A DNA stretch of 64,000 nt from Flavobacteriaceae bacterium (GTDB taxonomy: Bacteria; Bacteroidota; Bacteroidia; Flavobacteriales; Flavobacteriaceae): assembly GCA_009827225.1 (NCBI GenBank), contig WUAI01000002.1, positions 1 through 64,000 of the forward strand, read 5' to 3'. This document shows, in pieces, positions 17,385 to 25,587 of this stretch. Each line of letters starts with the position of its first letter. The first letter of the stretch is position 1. The position numbers and the translations under genes are program-made. The notes beneath the pieces are model-generated. The model made no database searches. It saw only the letters and a program-made list of their open reading frames with translations, and was not told the DNA's origin.

Positions 17385-18110
17385 ATGGCAAACTTAGAAA
17401 TCAACACTACGCAGAATGTCAATTTGGACTATCGAATTGTAAGTGTAGGGGAGCGAATTTTGGCCTTTTTTATCGATTTAGGTCTGTTCCTTTTGTATTT
17501 CTATATTCTTGAACTTATTACTTCGGCGCTGGATGCAGCAATTAGTGATAATTGGACGGTGTTCGGGTTACAGCAGTTCCTATTGTTGCCGGTCATGTTT
17601 TATTCCCTGTATATGCATATTCTTTTCAATGGTCGAACTGTGGGAAAAATGATCATGAAAACCCGTGTCGTTAAAGTAGATGGGACTCCGGTTCATTGGT
17701 CGAATTATTTGACGTTGTGGATGATGAGAATTCTTGATATCTGGATGTTCCTTGGTTCAATTGGGTTGCTGACCACTATTTTTTCTGAAAAGCGTCAACG
17801 ATTAGGGGATATGGCGGCCGGTACGGTTGTAATCAGTACCAAGAATAAGGTCAAGATTACCCACACTATATTGGAAGATATTACTGACGATTACGAGCCT
17901 ACCTTTATCAATGTCACCAAATTAACGGACAAGGATGCCCGGCTGATCAAAGAGACGTATCAGATCGCTTTAAGAAGCAATGACTTTAAAACACTCAATA
18001 TGCTGCGGCGGAAGGTGGCTTCTGTACTCGAAGTGGAATCCAGTCTCTATGACAAGCAGTTTATCGATACGGTGCTGAAGGACTATAATTACTTTACCCA
18101 GAGTATGTAA
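17385..18110 (+). CDS. RDD-family membrane protein
   Basis: A 241-residue membrane protein. The RDD domain spans residues 18-160 with ERILAFFIDLGLFLLY, GRTVGKMIMKTRVV at about 85-98 and the last span-associated motif RQRLGDMAAGTVVI. A cytoplasmic C-terminal tail of about 75 residues follows. RDD proteins are often encoded next to SpoIIM, as here, where the two start 37 bases apart on opposite strands and probably share a control region. Transport functions have been proposed for the family, and none can be assigned from this sequence. Confidence 0.93.
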   Translation: MANLEINTTQNVNLDYRIVSVGERILAFFIDLGLFLLYFYILELITSALDAAISDNWTVFGLQQFLLLPVMFYSLYMHILFNGRTVGKMIMKTRVVKVDGTPVHWSNYLTLWMMRILDIWMFLGSIGLLTTIFSEKRQRLGDMAAGTVVISTKNKVKITHTILEDITDDYEPTFINVTKLTDKDARLIKETYQIALRSNDFKTLNMLRRKVASVLEVESSLYDKQFIDTVLKDYNYFTQSM

Positions 18111-18114
18111 TTAA

Positions 18115-18143
18115 AAAAGCAACCCTTTTTAAGAGTTGCTTTT
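18115..18143 (+). terminator. Terminator after the RDD gene
   Basis: A 9-bp stem (18115-18123 with 18135-18143) begins 4 bases after the stop codon. A-rich and T-rich arms on both sides would let it also serve the converging T9SS gene. Confidence 0.75.
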
Positions 18144-18166
18144 CATTCTTTTTCAATGGCAAGATT

Positions 18167-19660
18167 TTATTCTTTGATGATCGTTTTGGTAACAATTTCA
18201 CCATCTGCGAATTCGATTCTCAGAAAGTAGATACCGGTAGGATATTCGCTTATATTCAATTCCAGTTCCTTTGAAGAATCTTTGTGGAAATGTCCCTGTT
18301 TGTGAAGGTTACCGAATTGGTTAGAAAGGGCCCAATCACTCATTTTATCATCACTGCGGACAACAAATGAACCGCGAGTGGGGTTTGGAGATAATTTGAC
18401 TTCCTTCCATCTATCAATAATTGCTTCTTCGTTAGTTTCAGAGGACTTCAAAGTAGGAGTGCATCCTTCGATATAGGCCCAAAAATCGGATCCTGGCTGG
18501 GCATGAAATCCTGGTTTTAATAACAGCGTAGTTCCTGTATCATATTCCGCAATTCCACCATCAAAAATGATGTTAGACGCATTTAATGTTAACTCTGAAT
18601 CGTCAATATCTACTTCACCATCCAAAACTTCTTCTGTTTTATTCTGGTTTTGAGGACAGACTTGTTGAGTAGTGAATATTAGTGAAGTACCATAATTCCC
18701 AGAGTAAAATCCATTATTACACCTGGCACGAACTCTCCATCGATAAGTAGTCTGTGGGGATAAGTTATTCAGATTATATGTAGTTCCACTAATATTTCCT
18801 GCCACCGTACTAAAAGAACCTGTTGGGAAGTCCTGTAATTGTACCTGATATGCGACCGCAGATGAGACTGGATTCCAATCCAAACGTGCACTGGTATCTG
18901 TAATATTGGTTGTCATTAGTCCGTTTGGAGCGGGTAAACCACAAGCTGCGGGAGTAGTGAAAGGAACATTATTGCTCCACTCACCATATTCTCCATTCGA
19001 ACATCTTGATCTAACCCTCCATTCATAACTAGTAGAAGGCGTAAGACCGCTAATGTTATGACTTGTACTGCTACTACCATTGTTTATGGTAGTCCATGTG
19101 CTCGAATTTGTGGGTTTGTATTGTGAATGATATCCACTAGCTCCTGAAACAGGCGTCCATCCAACCGTTGCGCTATTTGGAGTTATGTTTGAAGTTGTCT
19201 TATTTGAAGGTGCTGATAAAGTACAATCATTGTTACCAGGAACAACAACTATATTATAATTTCCACTATTATACGCCACTCCAAAAGGTAGATATTTAAA
19301 CTGTGCATAAAGAATTCCTCCACTCGCGTTGAACATTCCCGCCTCTAGAGTTATATCAGCACTAGTCAAATGTGTAGTTCCACCTGAGAAAATGGTTTCG
19401 CTTGTCCATTCCAAGGGAGGTGCTCCTTGAAAGATTTCAGTTAAAACTTTTAAAGTTCCACCGCTACCGTTCATCTGCTCGATGAGAATTGCAAATTGTA
19501 TTCTGGATTCCCCACCTTCTTCTATCTCTATGGTTCCACCTAAAGGAATAGGTGTGCCATCAATATACTGCATATTAAATATGGTTACAATTTGTGCAAA
19601 ACCGCTCATTGATACCATAAATAATAGCATAGTAAATGTTATTTTGAGAATTCTAGCCAT
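18167..19660 (-). CDS. T9SS-secreted protein with two fibronectin type III domains
   Basis: A 497-residue extracellular protein. The start at MARILKITFTMLLFMV gives a clean signal peptide (to GFAQ) and sits 1 base after the upstream stop. A unique N-terminal beta domain (to about 145) is followed by two FN3 domains at about 147-235 and 240-330, with WTPVSGASGY and WRVRSRC, then DWNPVSSAVAY and WRVRARC. A segment with LLLKPGFHAQPGSDFWAYI follows. The T9SS type A sorting domain begins KLSPNPTRGSFVV and ends TKTIIKE. It is probably displayed on, or released from, the cell surface, perhaps as an adhesin. It is co-transcribed with the tail-fibre-like gene upstream. Confidence 0.92.
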   Translation of the reverse strand: MARILKITFTMLLFMVSMSGFAQIVTIFNMQYIDGTPIPLGGTIEIEEGGESRIQFAILIEQMNGSGGTLKVLTEIFQGAPPLEWTSETIFSGGTTHLTSADITLEAGMFNASGGILYAQFKYLPFGVAYNSGNYNIVVVPGNNDCTLSAPSNKTTSNITPNSATVGWTPVSGASGYHSQYKPTNSSTWTTINNGSSSTSHNISGLTPSTSYEWRVRSRCSNGEYGEWSNNVPFTTPAACGLPAPNGLMTTNITDTSARLDWNPVSSAVAYQVQLQDFPTGSFSTVAGNISGTTYNLNNLSPQTTYRWRVRARCNNGFYSGNYGTSLIFTTQQVCPQNQNKTEEVLDGEVDIDDSELTLNASNIIFDGGIAEYDTGTTLLLKPGFHAQPGSDFWAYIEGCTPTLKSSETNEEAIIDRWKEVKLSPNPTRGSFVVRSDDKMSDWALSNQFGNLHKQGHFHKDSSKELELNISEYPTGIYFLRIEFADGEIVTKTIIKE

Positions 19661-19661
19661 T

Positions 19662-20621
19662 TTATTGGTTTTTAATAATAGATGATTCAAGTGAATTGAT
19701 TCGTTTCTCTTGTTCTATGGTATAAAGTGTAAGTTCTTCGATTTTCTGAAGTAACAAATTGGTCATATCACCTAATTCCAATCCTTGCTCTTGAATGGTC
19801 TTTGCTGAAGGAATATTTGGTAAATGGTGTTTCGATTTTACGAATTGTTCAACTTCTTTCAGACTTAACATTTCATAATCATCCTTCAACTCAGATTTTC
19901 CGGTAAAGTACTTTTCAAAAACATAGTCCGCAGGTACCGAGAGATCCACTTTTACTTCTTCAGCGTGAATTTTACCTTTTACAGTTAATTTGGAATCCGG
20001 GTTTTGACTTCCAATTCCAACGTCTCCGTCACTATTGATAAACATTCGGACATTTTCATTACCAGTGTATCCATTTCCAATGATGATGTTTCCAGATCCT
20101 TGGTTAGCCAGAACAAAGTCGTTAGAACCTGCGGCAACTCGAATCACGGCATCGCCATCAGTTGCCATTCCAGAATAACACCCGGTGCAACTGGAGATTC
20201 CTACGTCGATCCATCTTCCATTTCCTGTGTTAAATAATTTGATGGCTGGGTTAGTATCCCCACGAACATCTAATGTATTAGACGGAGAGGAAGTTCCAAT
20301 TCCTACCTGTCCGTCAAAAAAGCTCTTTCCATCAACGTGCAATCTCTGAAGTGGAGAAGTCGTCCCTATACCTACTTTAGTGCCACTAAAGGTCATGATA
20401 GTACTGCTACTTGGTTCTGCAAATGAACTTAGATAATCGAAAGATAAGTTTCCGGATGATAGAGAGGTATTCTGATTTACGATTTTATAACCTACACTGG
20501 AAGTGTTGTTCCAGGTAATGGAGTGTCCATCACCCACAGGAGTGAATAGATCCATAAAAGATTGTCCAAATGTAATGGATGAAACTGCAATAAATGCCAT
20601 TGTAAAAAATGTCTTTTTCAT
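19662..20621 (-). CDS. Exported tail-fibre-like protein with C-terminal coiled coil
   Basis: A 319-residue protein with a signal peptide (to FGQ, residue 20). The middle contains repeated KVGIGTTSP, QVGIGTSSP and DVGIGSQNP motifs, which pack as trimeric beta-helical repeats as in phage tail fibres. The C-terminus (VPADYVFEKYF, LPNIPSAKTIQEQGLELGDM, then a leucine-rich coiled coil) is a form common in Bacteroidota exported fibre proteins. It lacks a T9SS sorting domain. The nearest neighbours are not phage genes, so this is more likely a surface fibre than a prophage part. It is the first gene of a two-gene operon with the FN3 protein. Confidence 0.85.
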   Translation of the reverse strand: MKKTFFTMAFIAVSSITFGQSFMDLFTPVGDGHSITWNNTSSVGYKIVNQNTSLSSGNLSFDYLSSFAEPSSSTIMTFSGTKVGIGTTSPLQRLHVDGKSFFDGQVGIGTSSPSNTLDVRGDTNPAIKLFNTGNGRWIDVGISSCTGCYSGMATDGDAVIRVAAGSNDFVLANQGSGNIIIGNGYTGNENVRMFINSDGDVGIGSQNPDSKLTVKGKIHAEEVKVDLSVPADYVFEKYFTGKSELKDDYEMLSLKEVEQFVKSKHHLPNIPSAKTIQEQGLELGDMTNLLLQKIEELTLYTIEQEKRINSLESSIIKNQ

Positions 20622-20654
20622 AATAAATGTTTTAAAGAATTAATACTTAATGTT

Positions 20655-20669
20655 GATAGACTGTCTATC
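20655..20669. promoter_or_regulatory. 15-bp palindrome upstream of the fibre operon
   Basis: Seven-base arms (20655-20661 and 20663-20669) pair perfectly around a single central T. It is 34 bases upstream of the fibre start codon. A second inverted repeat (20694-20700 with 20714-20720) lies just beyond. An operator is plausible. The regulator is not identifiable. Confidence 0.35.
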
Positions 20670-20785
20670 GTTTATTCGGTTATTTCCTTAAAGATTGTAA
20701 TGAAAAAGAGTCCTTACAATAGTCACTTCAAAAGCGTCTATGTTTATTTCATTTTCGGTAAACTATTTTGGAATTCTGAAAATGG

Positions 20786-21511
20786 CTACTCAATTACCTC
20801 TGCGGTGATATAAACATTTTGAAGGGGCCAGTCACCGGAATCGGCTTCGAGATTGGCAATTTTTTCCACGATATCCATCCCTTGCGTTACCCTTCCGAAG
20901 ATCGTGTAATTTCCATTGAGATGCCCTGTGGAACTTTTAGGCCCAAGAAAGATGAAGAACTCGAATGGAGCCGTTCGCTTGTCCGGGTTCTCCCGGTATT
21001 CCTTGGCACCGGAAACAGTTCCATACTTATGGATACGGCCATTTTCCAATTCAGCCGGGAGGAGATATTTCTTCCCAATTTTATTGCGCTTCCGGGGGGT
21101 ATTCACGTTGTCACTGTTTCCACCCTGAATAATAAAATTTGGCACAACCCGATGGAAGAAGTTTCCATCGAAATACTTTTGCTTGACCAGGTAGATGAAA
21201 TTGGCCCGATGCAAAGGGGTGTCCTTATATAATTCAATATAAATATCGCCATGCTGAGTGGACACCAAGACCTTGGTTTCAGGATTGTCCTCTCCATATT
21301 CCGTTAGAAACTCCACCACATTTTCATTAGTAATTAAAGGGTAAGAGGGGGTAGTCACCGTATCCTTGGCCACTTCCTGAGTTTTCGTATCAACCGTATC
21401 TTTTACAGATTCTTTCGAGTCACTATTTGTTTCAACGGCTGCCTTTTTTTTATCTTCACAGCTCCCAAGTGTTATAACGACACAGCAAAAAAGAACAAAC
21501 CTGAATTTCAT
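20786..21511 (-). CDS. Cyclophilin-type peptidyl-prolyl isomerase lipoprotein
   Basis: A 241-residue lipoprotein. The start at MKFRFVLFCCVVITLGSC provides the lipobox (Cys 18), and the longer upstream frame is rejected because it overlaps the NUDIX gene. A Lys/Thr/Asp-rich linker (residues 19-70) leads into a cyclophilin domain at about 82-240. The signature FFHRVVPNFIIQGG is present with the catalytic Arg, and EFFIFLGPKSSTGHLNGNYTIFGR-type elements complete the site (quoted partly: GHLNGNYTIFGRV). It should catalyse proline isomerisation in the periplasm or at the outer membrane during protein folding. Its ATG is 2 bases from that of the divergent NUDIX gene. Confidence 0.92.
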   Translation of the reverse strand: MKFRFVLFCCVVITLGSCEDKKKAAVETNSDSKESVKDTVDTKTQEVAKDTVTTPSYPLITNENVVEFLTEYGEDNPETKVLVSTQHGDIYIELYKDTPLHRANFIYLVKQKYFDGNFFHRVVPNFIIQGGNSDNVNTPRKRNKIGKKYLLPAELENGRIHKYGTVSGAKEYRENPDKRTAPFEFFIFLGPKSSTGHLNGNYTIFGRVTQGMDIVEKIANLEADSGDWPLQNVYITAEVIE

Positions 21512-21513
21512 AA

Positions 21514-22152
21514 ATGCAATTTTCAACGTTTTCTGAACAGATTGTAAAAATAAAGAATTTGGAACTTCCCGGAGAAGCCTTTCACTTGAAAATGGCCCCC
21601 ATTCAGAGAATACTGGAATTGAAAATGAAGGCAAGGGAAATGGAGTCCGCAAAAAAAGCAGCAGTACTTTGCTTGTTTTATCCGAAAGGCGATTCCACAC
21701 ATTTCGTGCTTATTCTCAGAAAAACCTATAAAGGAGTACATTCGGCGCAAATTGGATTCCCAGGAGGGAAGTATGAGAATAATGACAGTTCGTTGGAAGA
21801 AACTGCGCTAAGGGAAACCGAGGAGGAAGTAGGAGTGGATCAAAACAATGTGGAAGTGCTCAAGGAACTCACCGAAATTTACATCCCCCCAAGTAATTTT
21901 TTTGTACAGCCTTACCTTGGGATCGTCCATACCACACCCGAATTTATTCCACAGGAAGACGAGGTGGAAGCAATACTCGAAGTGCCACTTGCGGAATTTC
22001 TGGATCCAAAGAATCTCGTAACACAAACATTGTCTACCAGTTACGCCAAAGAAATAAGTGTGCCTGCTTTTGAATTGCAGGGACATGTGGTTTGGGGAGC
22101 TACCGCCATGATGTTAAATGAAGTGCGCGAACTCGTCACCGAAATCGTGTAA
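21514..22152 (+). CDS. NUDIX hydrolase, CoA pyrophosphatase type
   Basis: A 212-residue cytoplasmic hydrolase. The NUDIX core is GGKYENNDSSLEETALRETE, continuing EEVGV (84-108); the metal-binding REtEEE glutamates are all present. The preceding LRKTYKGVHSAQIGFPGG (68-85) is the CoA-type signature, so the likely reaction is cleavage of coenzyme A or its derivatives to 3',5'-ADP and phosphopantetheine. The start at MQFSTFSEQIVKIKNLEL matches the usual family N-terminus. Divergent from the cyclophilin gene with only 2 bases between start codons. Confidence 0.9.
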   Translation: MQFSTFSEQIVKIKNLELPGEAFHLKMAPIQRILELKMKAREMESAKKAAVLCLFYPKGDSTHFVLILRKTYKGVHSAQIGFPGGKYENNDSSLEETALRETEEEVGVDQNNVEVLKELTEIYIPPSNFFVQPYLGIVHTTPEFIPQEDEVEAILEVPLAEFLDPKNLVTQTLSTSYAKEISVPAFELQGHVVWGATAMMLNEVRELVTEIV

Positions 22153-22165
22153 CAGCCTATTTTAT

Positions 22166-22173
22166 TATCTTTG
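22166..22173 (+). promoter_or_regulatory. TAnnTTTG promoter box upstream of the acyltransferase
   Basis: TATCTTTG matches the Bacteroidota -7 box exactly, in the 83-base gap after the NUDIX stop. The -33 element is weak. The leader to the ATG at 22236 would be about 55 bases. Confidence 0.5.
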
Positions 22174-22235
22174 TCAGCCGGTTTTGTAATCTGTATTGGG
22201 AGGCAGACGACCAAGATCTAGTACAAATATTTAAT

Positions 22236-23039
22236 ATGGGGCTTTTCAAAAAAAATCCTTTTGGTCATATCTTATTTCTGAAGCGTTGGTTGATCCGTGT
22301 TTTGGGAGCTCTTACGCATCGGCGATTCAAAGGATTTAATCAGCTCCAGATCGAAGGCAGTGAGATCATCAAAACATTGCCCGAGAACAATGTGCTTTTT
22401 GTCTCCAATCATCAAACATATTTTGCCGACGTAGTGGCCATGTTCCATGTTTTTAATGCCAGTCTGAGCGGAAGAGTGGACAGCATAAAAAATATTGGTT
22501 ATCTCTGGAAACCAAAGTTGAATATCTACTTCGTGGCTGCCAAAGAGACCATGCAGTCGGGATTATTGCCTAAGATTCTGGCCTATGCAGGTTCGGTGAG
22601 TATTGAAAGGACCTGGCGTTCGGAAGGAAAGGATGTAAATCGACAAGTGAAGATGAGTGACGTGAGCAATATTTCAACGGCGCTTAAGGACGGATGGGTG
22701 ATCACATTTCCGCAGGGAACTACCAAACCCTGGAAACCGATTCGGCGCGGAACGGCTCATATCATAAAAACAAATAAACCTCTTGTAGTCCCAATTGTAA
22801 TTGATGGTTTCAGAAGATCATTTGATAGAAAAGGACTTCGAATCAAAAAGCGGGGTATCTTACAATCCATGGAAATCAAAAAGCCTCTTGAGATCGATTA
22901 TGAAAATGATACGATCGAACAGATTGTAGAAAAGCTCGAGTTTGCCATCGAGCAACATCCGTCTTTCCTTAAAGTGATTCCGCAGGAAGAATTGTTGAAA
23001 GAGGAGGAATTGAACAAGACGCGGAACTGGCGTTACTAA
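22236..23039 (+). CDS. PlsC-like 1-acyl-glycerol-3-phosphate acyltransferase family protein
   Basis: A 267-residue inner-membrane-associated protein of the PlsC/LPLAT superfamily, which acylates lysophosphatidate or similar lipids. The conserved block is FVSNHQTYFAD, but the spacing from the catalytic His59 to Asp65 is five residues instead of the usual four. Motif III reads FPQGT (158-162) where most enzymes have FPEGT. The rest (IKNIGYLWKPKLN, ERTWRSEG, GTAHIIK) looks intact and not degraded. These changes may define a subfamily with a different acceptor. It has its own promoter-like box. Confidence 0.82.
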   Translation: MGLFKKNPFGHILFLKRWLIRVLGALTHRRFKGFNQLQIEGSEIIKTLPENNVLFVSNHQTYFADVVAMFHVFNASLSGRVDSIKNIGYLWKPKLNIYFVAAKETMQSGLLPKILAYAGSVSIERTWRSEGKDVNRQVKMSDVSNISTALKDGWVITFPQGTTKPWKPIRRGTAHIIKTNKPLVVPIVIDGFRRSFDRKGLRIKKRGILQSMEIKKPLEIDYENDTIEQIVEKLEFAIEQHPSFLKVIPQEELLKEEELNKTRNWRY

Positions 23040-23041
23040 TC

Positions 23042-23686
23042 TTACAGTTCAATCTGCTTTAGTTCACGATAATTTCTTTTAAGTCGTCTCAGCAATAAAC
23101 CATAAATAAGCCAGTAGAATAGGATTAAAAAGCCTATGAGAATAATTCCCGCAACAAACTGCAGCAGGAAAAAAGACGTGGTAAAAGTCTCTGGCGGAAT
23201 GGCTCCATAGATATCATCATTCTGGAGAATATCGTAAAGTTTCTCTTTATTGAAGTAGTAGTATAGATTGATACCAGCCATTAACAGAATGGCCATTCCA
23301 ATGTTATAATAAACAAAATAGTGGACAGTTTTTCGGGCATTGAGTATGTTACCCATAAGACGTTTCACAGATTGGGTGACCTTAATTTTTCTGTAATTAC
23401 GCCAGAAAAGATAGATGAAGGCTATAACCACCGCATAATTGAAAATATTTATGATCAGGAATATCGTTTCCAGTCCCATTTCGTTGTTGAATTGTTTGCT
23501 GGATTCCGGTATAAAAAATGCGAGAATCGTCCAAAAGGCTAATTCACAAACACTAATAATCACAATCCATTTCAATATGGAGGATGATTTTTTGAGTAGC
23601 ATCGGGTAAATATCCGCCGATGTGTACTTCGGAAACTCCTGTTCCCGTTCTTGCCACTCTTTCTTTAAAACGTCTAAATGATCCAT
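23042..23686 (-). CDS. Four-pass membrane protein paired with an ECF sigma factor
   Basis: A 214-residue protein that starts with a cytoplasmic acidic region (MDHLDVLKKEWQEREQEFPK) and has four hydrophobic helices near residues 36-58, 70-92, 120-140 and 165-195. It ends in a basic cytoplasmic tail. It lies 4 bases after the sigma-factor gene, so the two are co-transcribed. That pairing suggests a membrane-bound regulator of the sigma factor, but there is no recognised anti-sigma motif. Similar proteins are sometimes mislabelled as beta-carotene monooxygenases. I see no support for an enzyme. Confidence 0.72.
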   Translation of the reverse strand: MDHLDVLKKEWQEREQEFPKYTSADIYPMLLKKSSSILKWIVIISVCELAFWTILAFFIPESSKQFNNEMGLETIFLIINIFNYAVVIAFIYLFWRNYRKIKVTQSVKRLMGNILNARKTVHYFVYYNIGMAILLMAGINLYYYFNKEKLYDILQNDDIYGAIPPETFTTSFFLLQFVAGIILIGFLILFYWLIYGLLLRRLKRNYRELKQIEL

Positions 23687-23690
23687 AAGT

Positions 23691-24272
23691 CTATGGGTTA
23701 AGAATGGTTCTTAACTTTTCTTTTATTCTGTTCATTTTTACTCTGGCATTCACTTCTGTGATACCTAAGGTTTCTGAGATTTCCCTGTAATTTTTGTTTT
23801 CTAAATACAGGAAAACCAATGCTTTGTCAATATCGTTCAACTTCTTAACTGCGCTGTACATCAGTTTTAGTTGTTCTTCAATAGTATCGTCATATTCCTC
23901 AGAACTAATCTTAAAGCTGATCCCTTCATAATCTTGTGTTTGTAGGCTACGCTTACTTTTTCTGTAAAGCGTAATCGCCGTATTTAACGCCACCCGGTAC
24001 ATCCAGGTACTGAATTTCGAGTCACCCCGAAACTTAGGATAAGCCCGCCACAACTGGATGGTTATTTCCTGAAACAAGTCATTGTGCGCGTCACTATTAT
24101 TGGTGTACAGCCTGCAAATCTTATGCACAATGTTTTGGTTTTGCTCCAGTTGGCGCACAAAACTATGTTCTAGTTCTTTGGTCAATGTTTTTTCGTTAGC
24201 TATTGCATTAGTGTTCAACGGAAAGGTAATGTTACAAAATTCACAAAAATTGAGAAAAATATACCCTTTCAA
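23691..24272 (-). CDS. ECF-type RNA polymerase sigma factor
   Basis: A sigma-70 family protein of about 175-193 residues. Region 2 is recognised in DLFQEITIQLWRAYPKFRG and FSTWMYRVALNTAITLYRK, and region 4 in LVFLYLENKNYREISETLGI with a helix-turn-helix ending NRIKEKLR. The ATG at 24272 starts with hydrophobic residues unusual for the family. A TTG start at 24218 (LNTNAIANEKTL) gives the expected N-terminus and is my preferred alternative. The target promoters are unknown. It forms an operon with the membrane protein downstream. Confidence 0.9.
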   Translation of the reverse strand: MKGYIFLNFCEFCNITFPLNTNAIANEKTLTKELEHSFVRQLEQNQNIVHKICRLYTNNSDAHNDLFQEITIQLWRAYPKFRGDSKFSTWMYRVALNTAITLYRKSKRSLQTQDYEGISFKISSEEYDDTIEEQLKLMYSAVKKLNDIDKALVFLYLENKNYREISETLGITEVNARVKMNRIKEKLRTILNP

Positions 24273-24284
24273 ATCTACATTTGG

Positions 24285-24292
24285 TACCTTTG
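24285..24292 (+). promoter_or_regulatory. TAnnTTTG promoter box of the NDH-2 gene
   Basis: TACCTTTG is an exact -7 box, 17 bases before the ATG at 24310. No good -33 element is seen at the expected distance. A divergent promoter for the sigma-factor gene would lie in the same gap. Confidence 0.55.
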
Positions 24293-24309
24293 TAATAGAT
24301 ACATTCTCT

Positions 24310-25587
24310 ATGAATATACCTGACCTAAAACTACCAAGAATCGTTGTAATTGGTGGGGGTTTCGCCGGAATTTCCTTTATTAAAAAACTTCAAAAGGAAC
24401 CGGTTCAAATCGTTCTTTTCGACCGGCATAATTATCATACTTTTCAACCCTTGCTCTACCAGGTTTCGACAGCAGGCCTTGAACCAGACTCCATTGCTTA
24501 TCCTCTGCGTAAGATATTCAGAAAGAATAAGAATTTTCATTTTAAACTGGCAAAGGTCAACAGGGTAGATGCTGAAGATAAAATAATCCGTACAGATATA
24601 GGTTCATTATCATACGATTACCTGATCATCGCTACAGGTACCCGGACTAATTACTTCGGAAACAAGAGCATCGAAGCGAATAGCATGCCGATGAAAACCA
24701 TTTCACAGGCCTTGGATATTCGAAGTTTGATGTTACAGAATATCGAAGCAGCAGACCGCACCGAAGACCCCGAGAAGCGGCGGGCTTGTTTGAACTTCGT
24801 CATTGCCGGAGCAGGCCCCACTGGGGTCGAACTCGCCGGAGCACTGGCCGAGTTTAGAAAAGGAATCCTGATGCGTGATTACCCAAATCTGGTAGAGAAT
24901 GAAATGAAGGTTCATCTGGTGGAAGGAGGCTCCAGAGTGTTGTCTCCTATGAGTGAAACGGCATCTCGTAATGCACAAAAATCATTACAAAAACTGGGAG
25001 TGGAAGTTCATCTGAATACCCTGGTGACTAATTATGATGGCTACACGGTAGAAACCCGTGATGGAAAGAAATTTAAAACCATGACCTTTATTTGGGCAGC
25101 AGGTGTAACAGGAGCCCCTGTTCAGGGCTTGAAAGCGGAAGAGGTTCTGGTAGCGGGAAACCGTTTTAAGGTGGACAGATTCAATAAAATTGAAGGCTTC
25201 GACCATATCTATGCTCTGGGCGATGTAGCTTATATGGAAACACCTGTCTACCCGAAAGGGCATCCCCAGGTTGCGCAGCCTGCCATTCAGCAGGGAAGGA
25301 ATTTAGGCGAAAACTTCAAGCGAATGTTTCGAAATAAACCGCTGAAAGAATTCAAGTATTACGATAAAGGAACCATGGCCACAATTGGTCGAAATAAAGC
25401 AGTGGTGGATGTAAAGAAACTTAGCTTTGGCGGCGCCATCGCCTGGTTCATGTGGATGTTCGTGCATCTATGGTACCTGGTTGGGTTCCGCAACCGCGTC
25501 ATTACATTTTTTAACTGGACCTATAATTACATCAACTACGACAGGGCGGCTCGATTGATCATAAGACCCTTCAGGCGATCTAGTTGA
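24310..25587 (+). CDS. ndh: Type II NADH:quinone oxidoreductase (NDH-2)
   Basis: A 425-residue membrane-associated flavoprotein that passes electrons from NADH to menaquinone without pumping protons. The start at MNIPDLKLPRIVVIGG places the FAD motif GGGFAG near residue 15. The NADH-binding AGAGPTGVELAG is near 165, the second FAD motif ALGDVAYM near 305, and the quinone-site AQPAIQQG near 325. The C-terminal hydrophobic helix region (IAWFMWMFVHLWYLVG) anchors it to the membrane. It is a single gene with its own promoter box, and its 3' end overlaps the converging repeat-peptide gene by 8 bases. Confidence 0.95.
   Translation: MNIPDLKLPRIVVIGGGFAGISFIKKLQKEPVQIVLFDRHNYHTFQPLLYQVSTAGLEPDSIAYPLRKIFRKNKNFHFKLAKVNRVDAEDKIIRTDIGSLSYDYLIIATGTRTNYFGNKSIEANSMPMKTISQALDIRSLMLQNIEAADRTEDPEKRRACLNFVIAGAGPTGVELAGALAEFRKGILMRDYPNLVENEMKVHLVEGGSRVLSPMSETASRNAQKSLQKLGVEVHLNTLVTNYDGYTVETRDGKKFKTMTFIWAAGVTGAPVQGLKAEEVLVAGNRFKVDRFNKIEGFDHIYALGDVAYMETPVYPKGHPQVAQPAIQQGRNLGENFKRMFRNKPLKEFKYYDKGTMATIGRNKAVVDVKKLSFGGAIAWFMWMFVHLWYLVGFRNRVITFFNWTYNYINYDRAARLIIRPFRRSS

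Noticed and set aside
19662-20621. Prophage tail gene
   Set aside because: Fibre repeats look phage-like, but there is a signal peptide, and neighbours are host genes with no other phage functions.
21512-21700. Longer N-terminus for the cyclophilin gene
   Set aside because: The extension runs through the NUDIX coding region on the other strand, and the internal ATG gives a clean lipoprotein signal.
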